Shown here piece after piece: positions 54,521-61,687 of a stretch of 64,000 bases of DNA. The notes under the pieces are model-generated. The model saw nothing but the letters and a program-made list of their open reading frames with translations. It made no database searches and was not told the DNA's origin. The position numbers were made by a program, and so were the translations under genes. Source of the DNA: Aminobacter sp. HY435 (GTDB lineage Bacteria > Pseudomonadota > Alphaproteobacteria > Rhizobiales > Rhizobiaceae); NCBI RefSeq assembly GCF_027568395.1, contig NZ_JANKZL010000001.1, forward strand, positions 248,001 to 312,000, in the 5' to 3' direction. Each line of letters begins with the position of its first letter. Position 1 is the stretch's first letter.

Positions 54521-55516
54521 TCACTTGACGGCGGCGGCCATGCCCGAGCTGATCTGCGCGGCTGTCTTGACCAGACCGGCGGCGATGCCGGCCCCCACCG
54601 CTTCGCCATGATCGATGCCCAATCCGAGCAGCGGGCGTACGCCGAGCTTGGCGAGCAGGCGAGCGTGACCCGGCTCGGTCGAGATGTGCGAGAACATGCA
54701 ATGGTCGAGCGCGGTCGGGTTGATGGCATAGAGCACGGCCGCGGCCGCACTTGTCGAGTAGCCGTCGAGCAGGACCGGAATCTTCTCCATGCGGGCTGCC
54801 AGGATGGCGCCGGCGATCGCCGCGAACTCGCGGCCGCCGACGCGGCGCAGGGCCTCGAACGGATCCTTGAGATGATCGCCATGCAGCGCCAGCGCCTGAT
54901 CGACGCAAGCCGCCTTGCACGCCTGCATGGCGGCGTCGGCCCCCGACCCTGGACCAACCCAGTCCGCGCCCTTGCCGCCGAACAGGGCGGCGCACAGGGC
55001 AGCCGCGATGGTGGTGTTGCCGACGCCAAGGTCGCCAATGCAAAACAGGTCGGTGCCGCCGGCGATCGCTTCCATGCCGAACGCCATCGTGGCCGCGCAG
55101 CCGCGCTCGTCCAACGCCGCCTCGACCGTGATGTCGGCGGTCGGCAGATGCAGGGCGAGATCGAACACCTTGAGCCCGAGATCGTTGGCGACGCAGACCT
55201 GGTTGATCGCGGCCCCGCCAGCTGCGCAAAGCTCGACCCGGGCCGCCGTTGCCTCCATGCCGCGCGGCGAAACGCCGTGAACGGCAACACCATGGTTGCC
55301 GGCGAAGATCGCCACCAGCGGCTTCAGCACGGACGGCGGCGCGCGGCCGGTCCAGCGCGCCAGCCAGGCGGCGATGTCCTCGATGCGGCCGAGCGACCCT
55401 TGCCGCTTGTCCGCCTTGGCCAGCAGCGACCAGACCTTGCCGGCCTGGGCCACGTCGCCCTCGGGCAAATGGGCAAATAGGTTGCGGAAATCGTCAAAGG
55501 GAGATGCGCTGGTCAT
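54521..55516 (-). CDS. cobT: Nicotinate-nucleotide--dimethylbenzimidazole phosphoribosyltransferase
   Basis: 331 residues from ATG 55516. GDLGVGNTTIAAALCAALFGG near residue 160, LLDGYSTSAAAAVL near 250, and the C-terminal GLGIDHGEAVGAG holding the catalytic Glu. It makes alpha-ribazole phosphate for the lower ligand of cobalamin. No other cob genes or cobalamin riboswitch are seen nearby. It converges on the histidine kinase gene, 47 bases between the stops. Confidence 0.94.
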   Translation of the reverse strand: MTSASPFDDFRNLFAHLPEGDVAQAGKVWSLLAKADKRQGSLGRIEDIAAWLARWTGRAPPSVLKPLVAIFAGNHGVAVHGVSPRGMEATAARVELCAAGGAAINQVCVANDLGLKVFDLALHLPTADITVEAALDERGCAATMAFGMEAIAGGTDLFCIGDLGVGNTTIAAALCAALFGGKGADWVGPGSGADAAMQACKAACVDQALALHGDHLKDPFEALRRVGGREFAAIAGAILAARMEKIPVLLDGYSTSAAAAVLYAINPTALDHCMFSHISTEPGHARLLAKLGVRPLLGLGIDHGEAVGAGIAAGLVKTAAQISSGMAAAVK

Positions 55517-55703
55517 GGGGGCCTGCCGTTCGAAATCGATGCCTGCGGCATACCCTCCCCGCGCCATGATGACAATCGCAGCGCAGCGCTCTTGGCCGAG
55601 ACGAGAGGTCGCGGGAAAGCGCTTGCAATGACGCCTGCGCTACATCATCTGTGGTTGGCCCGGCATATACATCGCAGCTAAGCATAGCGGCCACGGACGA
55701 CAG

Positions 55704-55934
55704 ATGGACAAGATAGAAACACCCTGCATCATGGTGTGCTCGATTGACGACAAGAGCGGCTATTGTTTCGGCTGCGGCCGCACCCGCGACGAAGTATGGG
55801 CCTGGATCAAGATGACCCCGCAGGAGCGTCGCGCCGTCATGGCAATGCTTCCCGCCCGCCTCGAAACCGTCGAGCGCAAGCCGCGCCGCGAAACCCGGCG
55901 TGCGCGCATGGCGCGCGAATCCGCCTCGAACTGA
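55704..55934 (+). CDS. DUF1289 protein
   Basis: 76 residues. The four-cysteine pattern CIMVCSIDDKSGYCFGCGRT near residue 8 with DEVWAWIKMTPQERRAVMAMLP following is DUF1289; the cysteines look like a metal or iron-sulfur site. The Arg-rich tail is variable. The aspartic protease gene starts 15 bases later, so they likely form one operon, a usual arrangement. Confidence 0.9.
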   Translation: MDKIETPCIMVCSIDDKSGYCFGCGRTRDEVWAWIKMTPQERRAVMAMLPARLETVERKPRRETRRARMARESASN

Positions 55935-55949
55935 AGGTATCCAGCCGAC

Positions 55950-56651
55950 ATGAGCCGCCTCTACTGGGTCGTCATTGCCTTGATGGGCGGCGGGCTGCTG
56001 CTGCTCTTGTTCAACAATTCCGACGGCCAGACATTCGGGCTTGCCAACGACCAGTTCGGCAGCCTGATTTATCTCGGCGCCCTGGTGCTTGTCGTCGGCG
56101 CCGGAGTGCTGGGCCGCCGGGCTTCCTGGGGCAACGGCCTGCGCAATTTCGCGCTGTGGCTGCTGATCATCCTGGTGCTCGTTGCCGGCTACCAGTATCG
56201 CTATGAGTTGCAGGACGTCGCCAGCCGGGTGACGGCCGGGCTCATTCCGGGCAGCCCGATGTCTTCGCTGGATGGCGACGGGCGCGCCACCGTCACGCTC
56301 GACAAGCTGTCGAACGGCCATTTCGGCGCCCGCCTGCTGATCAATGGCGCGCCGATCCAGGCCATGGTCGACACCGGCGCAACGACAACGGTGCTAACCA
56401 AGGCCGACGCCATCAAGGCGGGCTTCGACCCCGACAAGCTCAGTTTCACCATTCCGGTTTCGACGGCGAATGGCGTCGCCCATGCGGCCCGCATCACCGC
56501 CGGCACGATCCATCTTGGCGCAATCGAGCGCAAGAACATGCCGATGCTAGTCGCCGACCAGGGTCTGCAGCAGAGCCTGCTCGGCATGAACTTCATGGGA
56601 TCGCTGTCGGGATACGACGTGCGCGGCGACCGGATGATTCTCCGCGACTAG
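55950..56651 (+). CDS. TIGR02281-type membrane aspartic protease (clan AA)
   Basis: 233 residues. Three hydrophobic segments (about 5-22, 36-55, 66-83) precede a retropepsin-like domain with the active-site VDTGATTTVL near residue 138 and LLGMNFMGSL near 209. Such domains act as dimers in the periplasm. The stop codon TAG is formed from the target-site TA and the first G of an IS5-family element, and the empty site would produce the same stop, so the protein appears unaffected. Confidence 0.9.
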   Translation: MSRLYWVVIALMGGGLLLLLFNNSDGQTFGLANDQFGSLIYLGALVLVVGAGVLGRRASWGNGLRNFALWLLIILVLVAGYQYRYELQDVASRVTAGLIPGSPMSSLDGDGRATVTLDKLSNGHFGARLLINGAPIQAMVDTGATTTVLTKADAIKAGFDPDKLSFTIPVSTANGVAHAARITAGTIHLGAIERKNMPMLVADQGLQQSLLGMNFMGSLSGYDVRGDRMILRD

Positions 56652-57476
56652 GGTCAGGACCTATTAATCTGGATTGATTTGTGATTCAGATTCTCGCCTG
56701 GAGGATCTGATGGATGATTTGTTTTTGCTGAGCCCGTCCCAGATGGCGCGGCTGTCGCCTCATTTTCCGTTGGCCCATGGCGTGCCACGGGTCGATGACC
56801 GCCGCGTCGTGAGCGGAATTGTCTACGTGATCCGCAACGGCTTGCAGTGGAAGGATGCGCCCAAGGCCTATGGCCCGCACAAGACGCTCTACAACCGCTT
56901 CATGCGCTGGAGCCGATTGGGCGTGTTCGACAAAATCTTCGTCGCGCTCAGTCAGGCCGGTCCCAGACCGGAGCGGATCATGATCGATGCCACCCACCTG
57001 AAGGCCCACCGTACCGCGGCGAGCCTGCTTAAAAAGGGGATGTTCCCCGCCATATCGGACGCACCAAGGGCGGATTGAACTCCAAGCTCCATGCTGTCTG
57101 CGATCAAGCCGGGCGACCAATCATCCTCAAGCTCAGCGCCGGACAGGTCAGCGATCACAAGGGCGCAGCCATGGTGATCGATGCGCTGCCAATTGCCACC
57201 CACCTCATCGCCGACCGGGGCTATGACAGTGCCTGGTTCCGGCAGGCGCTCACCGACAGGGGCATCACCCCGTGTATCCCTTCAAGCCGAAGCCGGAAAA
57301 TCCCCTTCGCCTACGACAAAGACATCTATCGGCAGCGCCACAAGGTCGAGAACCTGTTCGCCAAGCTCAAGGACTGGCGGCGCATCGCAACCAGATACGA
57401 CCGATGCGCCCACACCTTCTTCTCGGCAATCTGCATCGCCGCAACCGTCATCTTCTGGATTAATGAGTCCTGACCC
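56651..57476 (+). mobile_element. Complete IS5-family insertion sequence (IS427-group-like, 826 bp)
   Basis: Terminal inverted repeats GGGTCAGGAC-N2-ATTAAT (left, from 56651) and its complement (right, ending 57476) are almost perfect over about 22 bases. The direct repeat TA (56649-56650, 57477-57478) marks the target duplication. The element encodes one transposase in two overlapping phases. Ends, length and protein are intact, so it may be active. It lies in the intergenic space between the protease and dusA genes. Confidence 0.93.
56710..57473 (+). CDS. IS5-family transposase made by programmed -1 frameshift
   Basis: Phase 1 runs from ATG 56710 (GGAGG upstream) to 57078, phase 2 to 57473. 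The DDE residues are split across phases: Asp in MIDATHLKAH, Asp in LIADRGYDSAWF, Glu in RHKVENLFAKLKDWRRI. A slippery AAAAAGGGG (57031-57039) allows a -1 shift, giving about 254 residues, the usual size. Phase 1 alone ends with SDAPRAD and lacks two catalytic residues. Confidence 0.92.
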
Positions 57477-57526
57477 TAGGCGCCAAAGTCTCAGCGGACG
57501 CGCCGCTGTGGCTCCGGGATACCCCC

Positions 57527-58531
57527 CTAGGCCGCTTCGCTTTCATGGGCGGCCCCGACGGCTGCGAATGCAGTCCGCAAAACATCCGAACGGGCGCCAG
57601 GCTTGTTGGCGTCGGTCGACAATATCTGCCGGTAGCGCCGCGCTCCTGACAGGCCATGGAACAACCCGACCATGTGGCGGGTAATGTGTCCGAGACGACC
57701 GCCGGCAGCGATGTGGGCATCGGAATAGTCGGCCATCGCATCGATCAGGCCGGCGTGGTCGAGCTCCCCGGCCTCCTCGCCGCGCAGCAGCGCGTCCGCG
57801 CCCGCCAGCACCGCAGGCGTGTGATAGGCGGCCCGCCCGAGCATCACGCCATCGACATGGCGGAGATGACCGCGCGCCTCGTCCAGCGTCTGGACGCCGC
57901 CATTGATGCCGATGAAACGATGCGGCAAGCGCGCCTTCAGGCGATAGACGCGATCATAGTCGAGCGGTGGAATTTCGCGGTTTTCCTTGGGGCTGAGCCC
58001 TTCCAGCCAGGCCTTGCGGGCATGTACCCAGAGGGCATCCGTGCCGGCGGCGAAGACCTGGTCGGCCAGCGTGTCGAGCGCCGGCTCCGGATCCTGGTGG
58101 TCGACGCCGATCCGGCACTTCACCGTCACCGGAATCCTGACTGCGGCCTTCATCGCCGAAACGCAGTCGGCGACCAGTTCGGGCGTCTTCATCAGGCAGG
58201 CACCGAAGGTGCCAGACTGCACCCTGTCCGACGGACAGCCGACATTGAGGTTGATCTCGTCGTAGCCGTAGTCCTCGCCGATGCGCGCAGCCGCAGCCAG
58301 CTTGACCGGATCCGAACCGCCAAGCTGCAACGCGACAGGATGCTCGCAGGCATCGAAGCCGAGCAGCCGCTCGCGCGCGCCATGGATCACCGCATCAGCC
58401 ACCACCATTTCGGTGTACAGCAGCGAATCCCGCGTGATCTGCCGGTGAAAATAACGGCAGCAACGGTCAGTCCAGTCCATCATCGGGGCTACGGCAAGGA
58501 CTTGCGCGCCATCGGCGTAAAGCTTCGTCAT
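57527..58531 (-). CDS. dusA: tRNA-dihydrouridine synthase A
   Basis: 334 residues. FMN-binding TIM barrel: VAPMMDWTDR near residue 14, LNVGCPSDRVQSGTFGACLM with the catalytic Cys near 97, VKCRIGVDH near 140, GINGGVQT near 208, GVMLGRAAY near 228. Reduces uridines 20 and 20a in the D loop of tRNAs. The IS element lies just beyond its 3' end and does not touch it. Confidence 0.95.
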   Translation of the reverse strand: MTKLYADGAQVLAVAPMMDWTDRCCRYFHRQITRDSLLYTEMVVADAVIHGARERLLGFDACEHPVALQLGGSDPVKLAAAARIGEDYGYDEINLNVGCPSDRVQSGTFGACLMKTPELVADCVSAMKAAVRIPVTVKCRIGVDHQDPEPALDTLADQVFAAGTDALWVHARKAWLEGLSPKENREIPPLDYDRVYRLKARLPHRFIGINGGVQTLDEARGHLRHVDGVMLGRAAYHTPAVLAGADALLRGEEAGELDHAGLIDAMADYSDAHIAAGGRLGHITRHMVGLFHGLSGARRYRQILSTDANKPGARSDVLRTAFAAVGAAHESEAA

Positions 58532-58660
58532 GGTCTTTTCGGTGTGCGTGGATCGTGGTGGCCTTCAGATAGGCCCGCTCCCTAGCACGACAAGCCCGAC
58601 CAGGCCAAATCGGCTCAGCGTCGACGCGGCAGGTGCTTTTGGCCGATTGCCGGCACCGCC

Positions 58661-59101
58661 TCAACCATAGTCCCGGCGCTGGTCACGTGCCGGTTTCGGC
58701 CTCGGATCAGGTCGCGTCGCCACATACAGAGCGCCGGCACCAACGAAAACCGCAGCCGAGATCGCAGGCAACGCACCCGGCCTTCCGAACAGGAACAGGC
58801 CATAGCCGAGCGCCATGCCCGCATATGCCGCCAGCTTCGCCTGGCGCGGAATGGCCCCTTGTTCACGCCAGTCACGCAGCGTTGGGCCAAATCGGGGATG
58901 GCCGAGCAACCAACTCTCCGCGCGCGGCGACGAGCGGCCAAAGCACCACGCCGCGGCGATCAGGAAGATGGTCGTCGGCATCAGCGGCAGGAAAGCGCCA
59001 ATGACACCGAGCGCCAGCATCAACCAGCCCAACAGCAGGTAGCCCGCCCGCCTGGTGCCCTGACTGGCCTTGCCGGCTGCGCGGCGAACGTGCCGTTTCA
59101 T
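58661..59101 (-). CDS. YbaN-like (DUF454) membrane protein
   Basis: 146 residues from ATG 59101; a GTG three codons upstream is also possible. Family features: GWLMLALGVIGAFLPLMPTTIFLIAAAWCFGRSSPRAESWLLGHPRFGP from residue 26, then RQAKLAAYAGMALGY near 89. Three or four membrane helices. Function unknown. It lies downstream of the lactate dehydrogenase gene on the same strand. Confidence 0.9.
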   Translation of the reverse strand: MKRHVRRAAGKASQGTRRAGYLLLGWLMLALGVIGAFLPLMPTTIFLIAAAWCFGRSSPRAESWLLGHPRFGPTLRDWREQGAIPRQAKLAAYAGMALGYGLFLFGRPGALPAISAAVFVGAGALYVATRPDPRPKPARDQRRDYG

Positions 59102-59177
59102 CGAATCCACACCAATCGCGGCCGATTGGCTGGCCCATGCGGCGTCTCCGGCACCGTCCCTGGATGGCTACCCGATT

Positions 59178-60320
59178 TCACCGCCTTGCGATGATGCGGC
59201 TGTCGACGTCCTTGATGTCGCGCAAGCCGCAGAACGCCATGGTGATGTCGAGTTCGTTGCGGATGATGTTGAGGCAGGTGGTTACGCCAGCCTCGCCGCC
59301 CGCGCCGAGCCCATAGAGAAAGGCGCGGCCGATGAAGACGCCCCTGGCTCCAAACGCCAGGGCCTTGATGACATCCTGCCCGGAGCGGATGCCGCCGTCC
59401 ATGAACACCTCGATGCGGTCGCCGACCGCATCGACGATCGCCGGCAGCGCCGAGATCGACGAGACGGCGCCGTCGAGCTGGCGGCCGCCATGGTTGGAGA
59501 CGATCAGCGCGTCCGCGCCGCTCGCAACCGCCTTCTCGGCGTCCTCGGGGTCGAGGATGCCCTTGAGGATCAGCTTGCCGCCCCACTGCTCCTTGATCCA
59601 CTTGACGTCGTCCCAGCTCAGGGCCGGATCGAACTGTTCGGCGGTCCACGACGACAGCGAGCGCAGGTCGGTCACGCCCTTTGCGTGGCCCGCGATGTTG
59701 CGGAAGGTGCGGCGGCTGGTGCCGAGCATGTTGAGGCACCAGCGCGGCTTGGTCGCCAGGTTGATGATGTTGGCCACGGTCATGCGCGGCGGCGTCGACA
59801 GGCCGTTGATGATGTCCTTGTGGCGCTGGCCGAGGATCTGCAGGTCGAGCGTCAGCACCAGGGCCGAGCATTTGGCCGCTTTTGCGCGCCGGATGAGATT
59901 GGAGACGAACTCGCGGTCGCGCATCACATAGAGCTGAAACCAGAACGGTTTCGACGTGTTTTCGGCGATGTCCTCGATCGAGCAGATGCTCATCGTCGAC
60001 AGCGTGAACGGGATGCCGGCCTTTTCGGCGGCGCGCGCGGCATGGATTTCGCCGTCGGCATGCTGCATGCCGGTAAGCCCGGTCGGTGCGATCGCCACCG
60101 GCATCGACACCTTTTCGCCGACCATCGTCGTTTCGAGCGTGCGGTTGCGCATGTCGACAGCGACGCGCTGGCGCAGCTTGATCGGCACGAAATCGCTTTC
60201 GTTCTCGCGATATGTGCTCTCGGTCCAGGCACCGGAATCGCAATAGTCATAGAACATCCGGGGCACGCGCCGCTTGGCGATTGCGCGAAGGTCGGCGATC
60301 GAAGTTATCGGACGCGCCAT
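59178..60320 (-). CDS. lldD: FMN-dependent alpha-hydroxy-acid oxidase, probably L-lactate dehydrogenase
   Basis: 380 residues from ATG 60320. FMN and substrate residues in order: FYDYCDSGAWTE near residue 22, STMSICSIEDIAE near 105, WFQLYVMRD near 122, VSNHGGRQLDG with the catalytic His and Arg near 270, MDGGIRSGQDVIKALAFGARGVFIGR near 300. Oxidises L-lactate or a related 2-hydroxyacid and feeds the respiratory chain. No lactate permease is nearby; the substrate is only inferred from family similarity. Confidence 0.87.
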   Translation of the reverse strand: MARPITSIADLRAIAKRRVPRMFYDYCDSGAWTESTYRENESDFVPIKLRQRVAVDMRNRTLETTMVGEKVSMPVAIAPTGLTGMQHADGEIHAARAAEKAGIPFTLSTMSICSIEDIAENTSKPFWFQLYVMRDREFVSNLIRRAKAAKCSALVLTLDLQILGQRHKDIINGLSTPPRMTVANIINLATKPRWCLNMLGTSRRTFRNIAGHAKGVTDLRSLSSWTAEQFDPALSWDDVKWIKEQWGGKLILKGILDPEDAEKAVASGADALIVSNHGGRQLDGAVSSISALPAIVDAVGDRIEVFMDGGIRSGQDVIKALAFGARGVFIGRAFLYGLGAGGEAGVTTCLNIIRNELDITMAFCGLRDIKDVDSRIIARR

Positions 60321-60440
60321 TCCACTAATGCTCCAGACTGCTCGGTTGTTGCGACATGCCGGCGGCATGTAAGCCGCCTTCGCTGGTGATGCCAAGAGGC
60401 GGCCGGCGAAATGCCGCCGCCCGACCGGCAGACTTTCGTC

Positions 60441-60794
60441 CTATTCCTTGTGCGACAGGATGTTGACGACATTGCCGAAGGGATCGCGCAGGTAGAACCG
60501 CCTGACGCCCCAGGGTTCGTCGGCGATCTCATAGGCGATGTCGCAGCCGGCAGTCTGCGCGCGCCGATAGGCCTCGTCGACGTCGTCAACCTCGATTGAC
60601 AGCGTTGGCACCGGCGTCCCTGAGCCGCCCTCGCTCGCGACGCTGAGTTGCGGCGTCATTTTGCCCTCTGCGGCAAAGGTCAGTATCCAGCCGTGATCCA
60701 TGACGACGTCGAGGCCGAGCAACTCGCTGTAGAAGGTCCGCGCCTCTGCCGGGTTGTCGGCGCGCAGATTGGCGACGATGCGACGGACGACCAT
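60441..60794 (-). CDS. VOC-family (glyoxalase-like) protein
   Basis: 117 residues from ATG 60794 with GGAGG. VVRRIVANLRADNPAEARTFYSELLGLDV at the start and the FYLRDPFGNVVNILSH at the end are VOC features, with Glu near residue 71 as possible metal ligand (SIEVDDVDEAY). Members range from lyase to bleomycin-binding; no activity can be assigned. A terminator-type hairpin of the molybdenum hydroxylase operon lies upstream. Confidence 0.88.
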   Translation of the reverse strand: MVVRRIVANLRADNPAEARTFYSELLGLDVVMDHGWILTFAAEGKMTPQLSVASEGGSGTPVPTLSIEVDDVDEAYRRAQTAGCDIAYEIADEPWGVRRFYLRDPFGNVVNILSHKE

Positions 60795-60834
60795 GAAGCC
60801 TCCTTGTCCTGCAAACCAGCGTTGTCGTGCAAAC

Positions 60835-60858
60835 CAGAAAGGGGCCCGAAGGCCCCTT
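60835..60858 (-). terminator. Hairpin terminator of the molybdenum hydroxylase operon
   Basis: On the minus strand AAGGGGCC-TTCG-GGCCCCTT is followed by TCTGGTTTG, so the U run is weak. It lies 20 bases after the stop of the medium subunit gene. Confidence 0.7.
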
Positions 60859-60877
60859 CCCTTGTAAAGTTCCAAGC

Positions 60878-61675
60878 TCAGGCGTTGGCGGCAGCGACCG
60901 CGCGCCTGGCCATCACCACGACCAGATTGGCCCGGTATTCCGGAGAGGCATGGATGTCGCCCATCAGGTTCTTCGACGGTACAGAAATGCCCTCGAGCGC
61001 CGACGCCTCGAACTTCTTGGAAAGTGCCGCCTCTACTTCCTTCGAGCGGAACACGCCGTCGTCACCCGCACCGGTGACCGCCGCCCGCACGCCGTCCTTG
61101 CCCTTGGTCACGAACACGCCGGTCATGGCGTAGCGCGAGGCGGGATTCGGGAACTTGGCGTACCCCGCCTTTGCCGGCGCGGTGAAGGTGACCGCCGTGA
61201 CGATCTCGTCGTCCTTGAGCGCCGTTTCGAACAGGCCCTTGAAGAACTTGTCCGCAGCCAGTTCGCGCTTGTTTGTGACAATCGTCGCCCCCAGCGCCAG
61301 CAGCGCCGAGGGGTAGTCGGCAGCCGGATCGTTGTTGGCGATCGATCCGCCGATGGTGCCGCGGTGGCGTACGGCCGGATCGCCAATGAGGCCCGCCAGA
61401 TAGCTGATGGCTGGACACACCTTCTTGAGCTTTTCGTCGTTGGCGACGTCGAAATGCGTCGTCCCCGCCCCGATTGTCACTGTCTTGCCTGACACCTTGA
61501 TGCCCTTCAGATCGGCGATGTGGCTCAGGTCGACCAGGTCGGACGGTGCCGCAAGCCTGGTTTTCATGGCCGGAATGAGCGTCATCCCGCCCGACAGGAA
61601 CTTGGCATCACCAGCCTTGATCTTCTTGACTGCGTCCGCGACCGAGGTGGCGCGATGATAGTTGACGGAATACAT
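60878..61675 (-). CDS. FAD-binding medium subunit of a xanthine-dehydrogenase/CO-dehydrogenase family enzyme
   Basis: 265 residues. FAD-binding features: [16 protein letters not shown] near residue 27, [11 protein letters not shown] near 70, [22 protein letters not shown] near 103. This is the CoxM-like subunit that carries electrons between the iron-sulfur and flavin centres. It is 12 bases downstream of the large subunit gene. The small iron-sulfur subunit (CoxS-like) is not seen here and should be upstream of the large subunit, outside the window. Confidence 0.92.
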   Translation of the reverse strand: MYSVNYHRATSVADAVKKIKAGDAKFLSGGMTLIPAMKTRLAAPSDLVDLSHIADLKGIKVSGKTVTIGAGTTHFDVANDEKLKKVCPAISYLAGLIGDPAVRHRGTIGGSIANNDPAADYPSALLALGATIVTNKRELAADKFFKGLFETALKDDEIVTAVTFTAPAKAGYAKFPNPASRYAMTGVFVTKGKDGVRAAVTGAGDDGVFRSKEVEAALSKKFEASALEGISVPSKNLMGDIHASPEYRANLVVVMARRAVAAANA

Positions 61676-61687
61676 GTTGCGTCCTCC

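Noticed and set aside
55517-55703. Cobalamin riboswitch upstream of cobT
   Set aside because: No B12-box-like sequence could be recognised on the minus strand.
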